Assembly (NCBI GenBank): GCA_944385175.1
Contig: CALWWB010000011.1
Span: 1-36,510 of the forward strand
Source: an uncultured Oscillospiraceae bacterium
GTDB lineage: Bacteria > Bacillota > Clostridia > Oscillospirales > Oscillospiraceae
DNA: 36,510 nucleotides
Direction of reading: 5' to 3'
The stretch's first letter is position 1; every line of letters begins with the position of its first letter. Below the pieces are notes generated by a model. The model was not told the DNA's origin, did not search any database, and worked only from the letters and a program-made list of their open reading frames with translations. The position numbers and the translations under genes were made by a program. This document shows, in pieces, positions 25,422 through 34,429 of the stretch.

Positions 25422-26426
25422 TCACACTCCTTTTTTTATGCGGCGTATATCCCGGCCCACAAAGGGCAGGGCGGTGAACTCCCCGGCTATCCTGGAGCAG
25501 ATTTGAGGCGTATACTTCTTTTGCAGCTGTTCGTCGGTCAGGTTGGTGCTGATGATGGTCTTTTTCCCCCGCACCAGGCGGGTGTTTATCAGGGTATACA
25601 AGGCGCTCTGGGACATGGGCGTCACCATTTCCGTACCCAGGTCATCCAATATCATAAGGTCGCAGTCCTGCATACGCCGGGTGCGCACTGCGGCGGCCTC
25701 CCCCTCCTCCGTATCCCGGGAAAACTTGGCGGCCTCAAAGTAGTCCAGAGCCGTGGCCGCCGACTCGTAGCATACGGAAAAGCCCTTGTCCGCCACTACC
25801 CGGGCAATGCAGGCAGAGAGATAGGTCTTGCCCAGGCCCGTGCCCCCCTGCAGCAGGAGGTTCGGAGAGGCCGGGGAAAAATTCTCGGCAAATCGGCGGC
25901 AGGCGGCATAGGTCAGAGCCATAGTCTCCCGGGGCACCACATGCTTTACCGGGTCTGCCTCCCTGGGGTAGAGATTCAGGTCAAAGCTCTCGAAGCTCTC
26001 GTCCCCCCGGCGCATCAGGGTGCCCAGTTCCTTTGTGAGCTCCCGGTTGTAAAGCCTGTCCAGGCAGGAACAGACGCCCCCCTCATATAGCCCCGTATCC
26101 CTGCACAGAGGGCAGGAGTATATCTCGTCCAGATAATCCGGTCCAAAGCCCGCCTGGGTGAGCAGCTCAGCCCGGCGCATCTGCATATCCAAGTTCCGCT
26201 CCTTCAGGTCGTCAATTTGCTCTTTGATGTCCGGGCGGCGGGATATGGTCAGCCGCACCAACTCCGTCATGTGGCTGCGCAAGCTGCCGTCTATCCTCTC
26301 CAGCTCCGGCAGCCGGGCATAGGCCAAGGCCCGGCGGCGCTGCTGCTCCGCCTGGTTCTCCCCCCGTATCTTATCCAGTTCGTTTCTGGCCCGGGCCAGA
26401 AGCCTGCCGTCATAGGCCATGCTCAC
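25422..26426 (-). CDS. DnaC/DnaI-type replicative helicase loader
   Basis: This is an AAA+ ATPase of the DnaC/IstB family, 334 residues. Walker A is GGTGLGKT near residues 188-195, Walker B is LMILDDLGTE (about 248-257), sensor 1 is IISTNL, and the Arg-finger region SRIAGEF follows. The N-terminal 120 residues form a helical region and a four-cysteine zinc-binding stretch (CPLCRD and CSC near 125-142), as in DnaI. It loads the replicative helicase at origins or stalled forks. The start is GTG at 26426, or the ATG at 26420 with GAGG 10 nt upstream. It sits 6 nt after dnaD, the usual pairing of the primosome genes. Confidence 0.93.
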   Translation of the reverse strand: MSMAYDGRLLARARNELDKIRGENQAEQQRRRALAYARLPELERIDGSLRSHMTELVRLTISRRPDIKEQIDDLKERNLDMQMRRAELLTQAGFGPDYLDEIYSCPLCRDTGLYEGGVCSCLDRLYNRELTKELGTLMRRGDESFESFDLNLYPREADPVKHVVPRETMALTYAACRRFAENFSPASPNLLLQGGTGLGKTYLSACIARVVADKGFSVCYESAATALDYFEAAKFSRDTEEGEAAAVRTRRMQDCDLMILDDLGTEMVTPMSQSALYTLINTRLVRGKKTIISTNLTDEQLQKKYTPQICSRIAGEFTALPFVGRDIRRIKKGV

Positions 26427-26432
26427 ACATCC

Positions 26433-27332
26433 TCACATTTTTTCCACGATGGCCCGGAGGGCATCCATGTCGATGGGCTTGTCCTGGGCCTTTTCCTGCC
26501 GGGGCGCCGCCTTGCGGCGTCCGTCCTTCTCTTCCACCTCGCTGCCGCTGTGGATATTTTTCTCGTGCCAGCTCAGAAGTATTTTATTCATATAGCTCCA
26601 CTTGAGAGAGCCGGTGTTGGTCACGGTTCTGTCATAGGCGATGCCGATGCAGTCCTCCCCGAAGCCCATGTCCAGCCAGGAGGATATGTACTTCTGCTCC
26701 GTGGCCGTCAGCTCCCTTCCGCGGATACCCAGGCTCTCCTTGAGCCTGGACACATCCTCCCGGCGCTGCCTGCTGCTGCGGATATATTCCTCCGCCTGTT
26801 CCAGGCTCATTATCTCCCGGTTTGCCCAGGCGAAAGCCTCTTTCTCGATAAAGCGCATGGAGGGCCTGCGGCCCTGGGAAATAAAGACGCAGTGGTTCAG
26901 GAGCATGAGTATCACTTCCGGCGGCAGGGCCAGATAGTCGTATATGCCGAAAAGGCGCTTGAGGTCACTGCTGCTGAGCACGTGGCCCAGCACCTTCTGG
27001 GCCTCGGCTACGATGGCGGAAAAGCCCGCATCCTCCCGGGAACGGCGCACCAGATCCTCCGTCTCATATTCCGGCAGCTCCTCCGCCGGGGCTGGCCTGA
27101 TGTCCGGCCCGGGCAGTGCCGCCGAGCCCTCCTGCCCGGGTATCAGCCCCATGCGCTGGAGCTTTTCCCTGGCGGCAGAGATCTCATTCATGGTGCGGCA
27201 CAGCTCCCGGGCAGCCTGCTCCATATCCCCGTCGTCCCGGCGACAGAGATAGATATAGAGCAGGGCCACATCCCCGTCATGGGCGGCGATGAGGGCGTCG
27301 GCTATGGAATTGTCCCGAGGGCTGCACTGCAT
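26433..27332 (-). CDS. dnaD: DnaD-domain primosome protein
   Basis: DnaD bridges initiator and helicase loader in Firmicutes replication restart and initiation. In this 299-residue protein an N-terminal winged-helix-like region (about 10-65, IADALIAAHDGDVALLYIYL) is followed by a linker. The C-terminal DnaD/DnaB-II domain (about 110-225) includes LKRLFGIYDYLALPPEVILMLLNHC and the YISSWLDMGF motif near residues 203-212. The tail is Lys-rich. GAGG precedes the ATG at 27332. Adjacent placement with the loader supports the assignment. The gene symbol marks the family; specialised paralogues exist. Confidence 0.9.
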   Translation of the reverse strand: MQCSPRDNSIADALIAAHDGDVALLYIYLCRRDDGDMEQAARELCRTMNEISAAREKLQRMGLIPGQEGSAALPGPDIRPAPAEELPEYETEDLVRRSREDAGFSAIVAEAQKVLGHVLSSSDLKRLFGIYDYLALPPEVILMLLNHCVFISQGRRPSMRFIEKEAFAWANREIMSLEQAEEYIRSSRQRREDVSRLKESLGIRGRELTATEQKYISSWLDMGFGEDCIGIAYDRTVTNTGSLKWSYMNKILLSWHEKNIHSGSEVEEKDGRRKAAPRQEKAQDKPIDMDALRAIVEKM

Positions 27333-27517
27333 TTTTTTACCTCTTTATCCAGCAATATTGGCCGCGGCAGGGGAAAATTAAATTTATGTTAATGTTTAAT
27401 CCATAAATTATTCCGCCGCCGTGTTATAATTTATCAGCCGGTCATGCCCGGCTCCGGCATTCTTTCGCAAATCCTTTCCGCTTTTGCGGCAAATTGTATT
27501 ATACCATTATTTTTTTC

Positions 27518-27547
27518 TTGTCGCAATAGGCTTATCTGTGCTATACT
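27518..27547 (+). promoter_or_regulatory. Promoter for the U32 gene and the mre operon
   Basis: TTGTCG (27518-27523) and TATACT (27542-27547) are 18 nt apart, about 42 nt before the start. The rest of the divergent gap 27333-27588 is AT-rich and no clear leftward promoter for dnaD was identified. Confidence 0.55.
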
Positions 27548-27588
27548 ATGCTGGAGTTATAGTGTACAAATATAGGAGAGATAGACAA

Positions 27589-29673
27589 ATGCTGGAATTG
27601 CTTTCCCCCGCCGGGTCGCCGGAGGCGGTCATAGCCGCCGTACAGAACGGTGCGGACGCAATATATATGGGCATGGATAATTTCAATGCCCGCCGGGCTG
27701 CGAAAAACTTTTCGGAAGAGGAATTTGAAAAAGCCATAAGCTATTGCAGGGTCAGGGGCTGCAAGGTATATGTCACACTGAACACCCTGATCGGGGACCG
27801 GGAGATGGATGACGCTCTGGCCGCCGCCCGCCTGGCCTCCCAGAGGGGGGCCGACGCCCTTATCGTTCAAGACCTGGGGCTGGTGCGGGCCATCCGTCAG
27901 GCTTTGCCTGATATTCCCATCCACGCCAGCACCCAGATGAGCATACATAATCTGGCAGGAGTGGAGGCCGCCGCCGAAATGGGCCTGACCCGGGCGGTGC
28001 TGGCCCGGGAGCTGAGCCTGGAACAGATAAAGTTCATAAGCCGGCACGCCTCCATTGAGACGGAGATCTTCGTCCATGGGGCTTTGTGCTTCTGCCATTC
28101 CGGCCAGTGCTATATGTCCAGCCTCATTGGCCGGCGCAGCGGCAACCGGGGCATGTGTGCCCAGCCCTGCCGCATGCAGTACAGCCTTGGCGGACGCATG
28201 GACGACTATCCCATGTCCCTGAAGGACAACTGTCTCATCCACCGCCTGGGCGAGATCGAGGAGGCGGGGGTCAAATGCGTTAAAATAGAGGGGCGCATGA
28301 AGCGTCCGGAATATACCGCCATAGTTACCAAGATTTATTCCAAGGCCATCAAGGAGCAGCGCCAGCCCACTCCCGAGGAGCTGAGCTCCCTGGAGAAGGC
28401 TTTCTCCCGCCAGGGCTTCACCCAGGGCTATTTTGACGGGGATAAAAAAGACATGTTCGGCACCCGCCAGGAGCAGGACCGGGATTCGGAAAAGATGTTC
28501 ACCCTGGCCCGCCGGGCCTACGCCGAGGGGGAGATGCGCCGGGTACCCATACATTTCTATACCGTTGCAGAAAAGTCCCAGCCCATCAAGGGCATAGCCT
28601 TTGACAACGACGGGAACCGGGCCGTAGCCTATGGGGCCGTGCCCGAGCGGGCCAAGGGCCAGGGGCTCACCGACGCCTATCTCACCGAGCAGATGTTCAA
28701 AACCGGCGGCACCCCCTACAACTGTGTGGAGAACAAGGCCAAGGCCGAGCCGGGCCTCTATCTCCCCGCCTCCGAAATAAACGAGCTCCGGCGCAAGCTT
28801 GTGGCGGAGCTGAGCCGCCAGCGGGCCATCCCGCCCCAGCGCCGCCTGGGCAGTATGCCCCAGCGCCCCAAGAGCAAGAGCGTAGTCACCGACCCCGCCA
28901 TGATCTTCCAGGTGCTCACCGAGGAACAGCTGTGTCCGGAGCTGGCGGCAATGAAGCCGAAATACATCTATGTGCCCCTCATGATAATGGCCGACCACTT
29001 TGACAAGGTGGCCCTCTTCATGGAAAAGGGGGCCGTACCCGTGGCAGTGCTGCCCAGGATCATCACCGACAATGAGATAAAAGGCGTATACAACGCCCTG
29101 ACCAAGGTCTTTGACCTGGGGGTGAACGAGGCCCTGGTGGGGAACCTGGGCCATGCCATGCTGGCAAGGCAGGCGGGCATGAAGCTCCGGGGCGACTTTG
29201 GCCTCAACTGCTTCAATTCCCTCACCATGGAGGTGCTGAGCCAGGCAGGCTTTATCTCCGCCACCGCCTCCTTTGAGCTGCGCCTCGCTCAGATAAAGGA
29301 TCTGGCCAAGCCCATGGATACTGAAATGATAATATACGGCCGCCTGCCCCTCATGGTCTCCGACCAGTGCATCATCCGCCACAGTGCAGGCCGCTGCAAC
29401 TGCCAGACCCCGGTGCAGATGTCCGACCGCATGGGTTCCGTGTTCCCGGTAGTAAAGGAATTCGGCTGCCGCAACGTGATATACAATGCCCACAAGCTCT
29501 ATCTGGCCGATAAAAAGGACGATCTTTTCTCCGCCGGGCTTTGGGGATTGCGCATGCTGTTCACCACCGAGAGCGCCAGGGAGTGGGGGGGAGTGGGAAA
29601 GGGCCACATGGGGCTCAGCGACTACAAGCCCAATGTGCTCACCCGGGGGCTCTACTACCGGGGCGTGGACTGA
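27589..29673 (+). CDS. U32 family protein, RlhA/TrhP-like RNA hydroxylation type
   Basis: This 694-residue protein opens with LELLSPAGSPEAVIAAVQNG, the U32 (peptidase-like) TIM-barrel start. It carries the family signature EIFVHGALCFCHSGQCYMSS with CAQPCRMQY (about residues 160-200), and extra cysteines near residue 600 (CNCQTP). These cysteines fit iron-sulfur cluster binding in members that hydroxylate tRNA or 23S rRNA (TrhP, RlhA). The long C-terminal half resembles the RlhA type rather than the short TrhP form. Older annotations call these collagenases. The ATG at 27589 is preceded by AGGAGA at about 8 nt; upstream frame to 27484 overlaps the promoter. It leads the maf-mreC-mreD-PBP2 genes. 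Confidence 0.9.
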   Translation: MLELLSPAGSPEAVIAAVQNGADAIYMGMDNFNARRAAKNFSEEEFEKAISYCRVRGCKVYVTLNTLIGDREMDDALAAARLASQRGADALIVQDLGLVRAIRQALPDIPIHASTQMSIHNLAGVEAAAEMGLTRAVLARELSLEQIKFISRHASIETEIFVHGALCFCHSGQCYMSSLIGRRSGNRGMCAQPCRMQYSLGGRMDDYPMSLKDNCLIHRLGEIEEAGVKCVKIEGRMKRPEYTAIVTKIYSKAIKEQRQPTPEELSSLEKAFSRQGFTQGYFDGDKKDMFGTRQEQDRDSEKMFTLARRAYAEGEMRRVPIHFYTVAEKSQPIKGIAFDNDGNRAVAYGAVPERAKGQGLTDAYLTEQMFKTGGTPYNCVENKAKAEPGLYLPASEINELRRKLVAELSRQRAIPPQRRLGSMPQRPKSKSVVTDPAMIFQVLTEEQLCPELAAMKPKYIYVPLMIMADHFDKVALFMEKGAVPVAVLPRIITDNEIKGVYNALTKVFDLGVNEALVGNLGHAMLARQAGMKLRGDFGLNCFNSLTMEVLSQAGFISATASFELRLAQIKDLAKPMDTEMIIYGRLPLMVSDQCIIRHSAGRCNCQTPVQMSDRMGSVFPVVKEFGCRNVIYNAHKLYLADKKDDLFSAGLWGLRMLFTTESAREWGGVGKGHMGLSDYKPNVLTRGLYYRGVD

Positions 29674-29690
29674 AAAGAGGTAAATTTACA

Positions 29691-30263
29691 ATGGATATAG
29701 TTTTGGCCTCCGGCTCCCCCCGGCGCAGAGAACTTTTGCAGATGCTGGGCGTCAGGGAACTCAGGGTCATCCCAGCCAAGGGCGAGGAGCTGGCCCCCGC
29801 CGGGCTGGAGCCTGGGGAGCTGGTAAAATGCCTGGCCTCCCACAAATCCCATGAGGTGGCTGAGCTATGCTCGGAGGATGACCTGATTATTGCAGCCGAC
29901 ACCATAGTCTGGCATGAGGGCAGGGTCTTTGGCAAGCCCCATTCCCCGGAAGAAGCAGAGGACATGCTCCGCAGCCTGTCTGGGTGCAGCCACCAGGTGT
30001 TCACCGGGGTGTCGGTGCTCCGCAGCGGGCGGGAGCTGCTGGAATATGAGATGAGCCGGGTGCATTTTCGCACTTTGGAGTCTGAGGAGATACGCCGGTA
30101 TATCGCCACCGGCGAACCTATGGACAAGGCCGGCGCCTATGGCGCCCAGGGTAAGGCCGCCCTCTTTGTCCAGGGTATAGACGGAGACTTTTTCAATGTC
30201 ATGGGTCTGCCCCTGTGCAGGCTGGGCCAAATGCTGAAAGAGCAGGGAGTTGTGCTTCTTTGA
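29691..30263 (+). CDS. maf: Maf-family nucleoside triphosphate pyrophosphatase
   Basis: Maf proteins hydrolyse non-canonical or modified nucleoside triphosphates (dTTP/UTP or m7GTP types) and influence septum formation. This 190-residue protein has the start motif LASGSPRRRELL (residues 5-16), the catalytic Asp region IIAADTIVWHEG (about 66-77), GKPHSPEEAEDML, and the C-terminal KAGAYGAQGKAALFVQGIDGDFFNVMGLP pattern around residues 143-171. The ATG at 29691 has GAGG upstream. It overlaps mreC by four bases (TTGA), placing it in the cell-shape operon as is common in Clostridia. Which Maf subclass it belongs to was not determined. Confidence 0.95.
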   Translation: MDIVLASGSPRRRELLQMLGVRELRVIPAKGEELAPAGLEPGELVKCLASHKSHEVAELCSEDDLIIAADTIVWHEGRVFGKPHSPEEAEDMLRSLSGCSHQVFTGVSVLRSGRELLEYEMSRVHFRTLESEEIRRYIATGEPMDKAGAYGAQGKAALFVQGIDGDFFNVMGLPLCRLGQMLKEQGVVLL

Positions 30264-31102
30264 AAGATTATCTTAGGAAAAACGGCATCAGGGTGGGAAT
30301 CATCGTAGTCGCCGTGGTGCTGCTGATAGGGATCACTGCCGCCGCCCGGGGCGGGCAGATCAGCTTTGTCCAGAACATCACCGGCATAATGGAGGCGCCT
30401 TTGAAGAGGGTGCTCAGTTCCGCCGTCAACTGGGTGGACGGTATCTATGGCTACATCTTTGAGTATGACTCTCTCCGGGCGGAGAACGAGTCGCTCCGGG
30501 CACAGCTGGCCGAAGCTCAGGAATCCGCCAGAGACGGTATAGAGGCCTCCGAAGAAAACACCCGTCTGCGCCGGCTGCTGGAGCTGCGTGAGCAGCACAC
30601 CGACTATGTGCTGGAGAGCAGCAAGGTGGTGCTCTGGTCCTCCTCCAACTGGTCTTCCTCCTTTACGATAAGTAAGGGCTCCAACAGCGGCATAGAACTG
30701 GGAGCCCCGGTCATAACCGAGTATGGGGCCGTGGTGGGCCAGATAACCGAGCTGGGCGACACCTGGGCCACAGTCAGCACCATCATAGACGTGGATATGA
30801 GCGTAGGCGCCTTTGTAGGCGTCTCCGGCAACTCCGGCATGGTGGTGGGCGAATTCGGCCTGATGCGAGACAAGCAGGCCAAGCTCACCTTCCTGGCCGA
30901 CGGTGCCCAGATTTTCGTGGGAGACGATGTGCTCACCTCCGGTTCCGGAGGAGCCTTCCCCGCAGGTCTTGTCATCGGCACCCTCACCGCTGTGCAGACC
31001 GAGGCCGGCGGGCAGGTGGAATACGGCATCGTGGAGCCCCAGTGTGATCTGGACTCCCTGGTGCAGGTGTTTATAATAAAAGATTTCGAAGTGGTGGAAT
31101 GA
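30260..31102 (+). CDS. mreC: Rod shape-determining protein MreC
   Basis: MreC is a bitopic scaffold of the elongation machinery. This 280-residue form has a membrane helix (about residues 12-30), a coiled coil (about 65-105: YDSLRAENESLRAQLAEAQ), and the beta-barrel core ending with the VEYGIVEPQCDLDSLVQVFI tail. The TTG at 30260 overlaps the maf stop (TTGA) and has GGAG about 10 nt upstream; the frame extends further but inside maf. Partners mreD and a class B PBP follow directly. MreB, usually next to MreC, is not in this cluster. Confidence 0.94.
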   Translation: MKDYLRKNGIRVGIIVVAVVLLIGITAAARGGQISFVQNITGIMEAPLKRVLSSAVNWVDGIYGYIFEYDSLRAENESLRAQLAEAQESARDGIEASEENTRLRRLLELREQHTDYVLESSKVVLWSSSNWSSSFTISKGSNSGIELGAPVITEYGAVVGQITELGDTWATVSTIIDVDMSVGAFVGVSGNSGMVVGEFGLMRDKQAKLTFLADGAQIFVGDDVLTSGSGGAFPAGLVIGTLTAVQTEAGGQVEYGIVEPQCDLDSLVQVFIIKDFEVVE

Positions 31103-31105
31103 GCC

Positions 31106-31603
31106 TTGCTGAACTTCTTTGAAAAAGTAAATATACGCAAGCTGCTGAAATACCTGCTGTTCATGTTCCTGTCCCTCATATGCCAGAACACCATCTTTAC
31201 CCAGCTGCGGCTGTTCGGCATTTGCCCGCTGCTGCTGCCTGCGGTGGCCGTGGCTGTGGGCATGTTTGAAGGTCCTGTGTTCGGCGCATATTTCAGCCTT
31301 ATCATGGGCATTTTCGGGGACATGGCCTTCAAGGAGCAGGGCATTCTCTTTACCACGGTGCTGCCCTGCCTGTCCTTTGCGGCAGCCTTTATGTCCCAGT
31401 ATTTCATAAACCGCCGGCTTTTTGCCTATATGGGCCTGGCTCTGGCCGCCTCGCTGATAACCGCTTCGGTGCAAATGCTCATGACCATTGCCAGGGACAG
31501 CTTCAGCCTGTCCATGATAAGTACAGTCATAATCCAGTCCCTGTGGTCCATGCCTGCGGCTCTGCTGGCATATTTCCCACCGGCCAAATGGATAAAGCAA
31601 TAG
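31106..31603 (+). CDS. mreD: Rod shape-determining protein MreD
   Basis: This 165-residue polytopic protein of the MreD family has about five hydrophobic segments, at residues 14-30, 37-54, 58-75, 82-100 and 110-150. QNTIFTQLRLFGICPLLLPAV near the N terminus and FGAYFSLIMGIFGDMAF in the middle match the family. It acts with MreC and PBP2 in the membrane. The start is a TTG at 31106, three bases past the mreC stop, so it is probably translationally coupled. Sequence conservation of MreD is low; the assignment rests on length, topology and context. Confidence 0.9.
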   Translation: MLNFFEKVNIRKLLKYLLFMFLSLICQNTIFTQLRLFGICPLLLPAVAVAVGMFEGPVFGAYFSLIMGIFGDMAFKEQGILFTTVLPCLSFAAAFMSQYFINRRLFAYMGLALAASLITASVQMLMTIARDSFSLSMISTVIIQSLWSMPAALLAYFPPAKWIKQ

Positions 31604-31637
31604 ACAGTCTCCCCTCCCACGCAGAAAGGATCAGCCC

Positions 31638-33746
31638 ATGAACAAAAGATTGATAAAACCTACCCGGTTGCTGGCCATGGCTCTTGCCCTGATACTCCTG
31701 CTCACGGTATACCTGGTCTTCCTCTACAAGCTCCAGATAATAGAGGGCGAGGAGTATTATAACCGCAGCAGCGAGCTGAGCGAAGAAGTCCGCACAGTTA
31801 CCGCCACCCGCGGCAATATCTTTGACCGCTACGGCCGCCTGATGGTGGGCAATACCGAGTGTTATAACCTGAAAATCGATACGGATAAGCTCTTTGCAAA
31901 CGAAGACCCCAACGCCGTCATTCTGGAGCTGGTGGAGATGGTGGAGAGCTTTGGCGACAGTTACACCGACGATCTGCCCATAAGTATGGAGCCGCCCTTT
32001 GAATACCTGGATGACATGACGGAGATCCAGCGCACAATGCTGGACGCCTATTACGTGCGTCAGGAGCTGGACCCCAACTGCAGCGCCGTGGAGCTTATGA
32101 GCTATATGCGCACCCGTTATGAGATAGACAACAGCTACACCGCCGAAGAGATGCGCATAATTGCCGGAGTCCGCTATTCCATAAACGTCCGCTATGCCGT
32201 CAACACCAGTGACTATATTTTTGTTGAAGATGCCAGTATGAAGCTCATATCCTCCATAATGGAACAGAAGCTGGTGGGCATAGATGTGGAGCTGGCCTAC
32301 GTGCGTAAATACAGCACCGAATACGCCGCCCATATACTGGGCTACACCGGCCTTATGACCCAGGAGGAATATGAGCGCTACTCCCTTCTGGATTATGCCA
32401 ACGACGCCATGGTGGGCAAGGACGGCATAGAGTATGCCTTTGAGAGCTATCTGCACGGGCAGGACGGGGAGGTGGTGGAAACCAAGACCGCCTCAGGCAC
32501 GGTGCTGGCTACGGTTTACACCAAAGAACCCGTCCCCGGCAACCATATCTACCTAACCATTGACAGCGTCCTCCAGGAGCAGACCGAGCGTATCCTGGCC
32601 AGCGGTGTGGAGGCTTTGAAGCGCACTTATGCCCAGGCCCGGGCCGAGGCCGAGGGCCGAGGTGAGCCCTACGACCCTGAATTCAAGGACGAGATCACCG
32701 GCGCCGCCGCCGTGGTGGTGGACGTTCGTACCGGCGAGCCTCTGGCCATGGCCAGCTGGCCCACTTACGACGTGTCTACCGTTATTGAAAATTATCAGGA
32801 GCTGCTGGAAACCGAGAACGCCCCGCTCTTTAACCGGGCTCTGCTGGGCGCCTATGCTCCCGGTTCCACCTTCAAGCCCTGTACCGCCATTGCCGTGCTC
32901 ACCAACGGCATAATAAACACCGAAGAACCTATAACCTGCGAAGGCGTGTTTACCAAATACGCTGCCGACGGCTACGCCCCTGAGTGCTGGATCTGGGCCG
33001 AGGGCTACACCCATCAGGAAGAGGTGGTCACCACCGCCATCCGTGACTCCTGCAACTACTTCTTCTATACGGTGTCCGACAAGCTGGGCGTTGACATCAT
33101 GGGTGAAGTGGCCCACAACTTCGGCTTGGGTGTCCCCACGGGCATAGAACTGGTGGAAACCACCGGCAACATGTCCAACCGGGCAAACCATGCCGACTAC
33201 GCCGGTACCGAGTGGCGTATAGGTGATACTCTGCAGGCCGGCATCGGCCAGGCCGACAGCATCTTCAGTCCCCTTCAGATGGCGGAATACTGTGCCACCG
33301 TTGCAAACAGCGGCACCCGCTACTCCGCCTCCATACTGAAATCCATCCGCAGCTATGACTACAGCGAGAAGCTCTATGAGCGCGAGCCGGAAATACTCAG
33401 CACCGTGGAGAGCGCGGATTATAACTGGGCCGCCGTACATGAGGGCATGTACGAAGTGCTTCACAACTGGGAACACAACGGCGCCAATGTAGAAAACTGG
33501 TTCGACTGTGAATGGGAAGTGGCGGGCAAAACCGGTACGGCCCAAAAAGGTGAAAACATCCAGAACGATGGCCTGTTCATGTGCTATGCCCCCTACGACG
33601 ATCCTGAAGTAGCCATCTTTGTGGTGGTGGAGCGAGGCGGCAGCGGTGCCAGCGTGCAGTTCATAGCCCGTCAAATAATGGATGCCTATATCACCATCCG
33701 TGGCTACAGCGATACTTCCGAAGAAGAAATGACCCTGCTGAAGTAA
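31638..33746 (+). CDS. mrdA: Penicillin-binding protein 2 (class B transpeptidase)
   Basis: This monofunctional class B PBP of 702 residues crosslinks peptidoglycan during elongation. An N-terminal membrane helix (about residues 10-32) is followed by the dimerisation domain with RGNIFDRYGR (about residues 56-65) and a pedestal. The transpeptidase domain has the SxxK motif STFK (Ser410), SCN (Ser471) and KTG (Lys631). Length and position after mreC-mreD support PBP2 rather than a sporulation SpoVD or septal PBP3. A good SD (AAAGGA) precedes the ATG at 31638. No rodA follows directly; the next gene is mgsA-like with its own promoter. Confidence 0.94.
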   Translation: MNKRLIKPTRLLAMALALILLLTVYLVFLYKLQIIEGEEYYNRSSELSEEVRTVTATRGNIFDRYGRLMVGNTECYNLKIDTDKLFANEDPNAVILELVEMVESFGDSYTDDLPISMEPPFEYLDDMTEIQRTMLDAYYVRQELDPNCSAVELMSYMRTRYEIDNSYTAEEMRIIAGVRYSINVRYAVNTSDYIFVEDASMKLISSIMEQKLVGIDVELAYVRKYSTEYAAHILGYTGLMTQEEYERYSLLDYANDAMVGKDGIEYAFESYLHGQDGEVVETKTASGTVLATVYTKEPVPGNHIYLTIDSVLQEQTERILASGVEALKRTYAQARAEAEGRGEPYDPEFKDEITGAAAVVVDVRTGEPLAMASWPTYDVSTVIENYQELLETENAPLFNRALLGAYAPGSTFKPCTAIAVLTNGIINTEEPITCEGVFTKYAADGYAPECWIWAEGYTHQEEVVTTAIRDSCNYFFYTVSDKLGVDIMGEVAHNFGLGVPTGIELVETTGNMSNRANHADYAGTEWRIGDTLQAGIGQADSIFSPLQMAEYCATVANSGTRYSASILKSIRSYDYSEKLYEREPEILSTVESADYNWAAVHEGMYEVLHNWEHNGANVENWFDCEWEVAGKTGTAQKGENIQNDGLFMCYAPYDDPEVAIFVVVERGGSGASVQFIARQIMDAYITIRGYSDTSEEEMTLLK

Positions 33747-33807
33747 AGGGTGTAAATTTTCAAAAAAATTTCATTGTTAATTTCCAGTAAACTGGCAATA
33801 AAAGCTC

Positions 33808-33836
33808 TTGCATAACTGCTGATTCTTGTTTATAAT
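33808..33836 (+). promoter_or_regulatory. Promoter for the mgsA-like gene
   Basis: TTGCAT (33808-33813) and a perfect TATAAT (33831-33836) are 17 nt apart, about 45 nt before the ATG with GGAG at 7 nt. A small CCAGT/ACTGG hairpin at 33784-33795 lies just upstream and may weakly end the mrdA transcript. Confidence 0.75.
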
Positions 33837-33887
33837 TAGACGAATGGATGATTTTTGGACAGATATGATAATGAAATGGAGTAAAGT

Positions 33888-34292
33888 ATGAACATTGCGT
33901 TGATGGCCCATGACAGGAAGAAAGAGCTGATGGTGCAGTTTTGCATCGCCTATTGCGGTATTCTGGCCGAGCATTCCCTATGTGCGACCCATGTCACCGG
34001 CAAGCTGGTCTCTGAAGCCACCGGGCTGCCCATAACCCTGTACCTCCACGCCGACCAGGGCGGGGCTCAGCAGATCGGCGCGCGCATCTCCTTCAATGAG
34101 ATAGACCTGGTTCTGTTTTTTTGTGATCCCTCCAATCCCAAGGGCTTTGACGATATCAACAAGATTGAGCGCCTCTGTGACCAGTATCAGATCCCCTTTG
34201 CCACCAATGCCGCCACGGCGGAGGTGCTGGTGCAGGGACTGCGCCGCGGTGATCTGGACTGGCGCAACATCGTCAACCCCCAGAAGCGCTAA
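33888..34292 (+). CDS. Methylglyoxal synthase-like protein lacking key catalytic residues
   Basis: This 134-residue protein has the MGS fold: an opening NIALMAHDRKKELMVQFC, ATGLPITLY, LFFCDP, and PFATNAATAEVL. Methylglyoxal synthase turns DHAP into methylglyoxal. In E. coli and B. subtilis the catalytic Asp sits in GGDQ; here it is GGAQQ (Ala60). The phosphate-binding GTTG loop is HVTG here. The His of the HxPD loop is missing; the loop reads NPKGFDDI and appears one residue shorter. The second Asp may be kept as Asp88 or Asp89. The annotation as methylglyoxal synthase is therefore doubtful; it may bind a phosphorylated ligand. It is single-gene with its own promoter and terminator. Confidence 0.85.
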   Translation: MNIALMAHDRKKELMVQFCIAYCGILAEHSLCATHVTGKLVSEATGLPITLYLHADQGGAQQIGARISFNEIDLVLFFCDPSNPKGFDDINKIERLCDQYQIPFATNAATAEVLVQGLRRGDLDWRNIVNPQKR

Positions 34293-34337
34293 TCCCTTAT
34301 CAACCGGCAAAATGCCCGCCGCCTTCCGCGGCCTATC

Positions 34338-34376
34338 CACTGGCGCAGCTGTGCTGCGCCAGTGTTTTGTCCTTTT
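34338..34376 (+). terminator. Terminator after the mgsA-like gene
   Basis: CACTGGCGCAGC and GCTGCGCCAGTG flank TGT, followed by TTTTGTCCTTTTT. It is a strong intrinsic terminator about 45 nt past the stop. Confidence 0.92.
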
Positions 34377-34400
34377 TCCCCTTTTTTTCTTCCCCCGCTA

Positions 34401-34429
34401 TTGACAAAAGGGATATCCTGGTATACTTA
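34401..34429 (+). promoter_or_regulatory. Promoter for hisS-aspS
   Basis: A perfect TTGACA (34401-34406) is followed by TATACT at 15 nt or TACTTA (34424-34429) at 17 nt. A start site near 34435 would exclude the first in-frame ATG and supports initiation at 34465. No T-box structure was recognised in the short leader. Confidence 0.6.

Noticed and set aside
27541..29607. Long minus-strand frame opposite the U32 gene
   Set aside because: It is antisense to a well-supported gene, Gly/His/Leu-rich, and has no domain.
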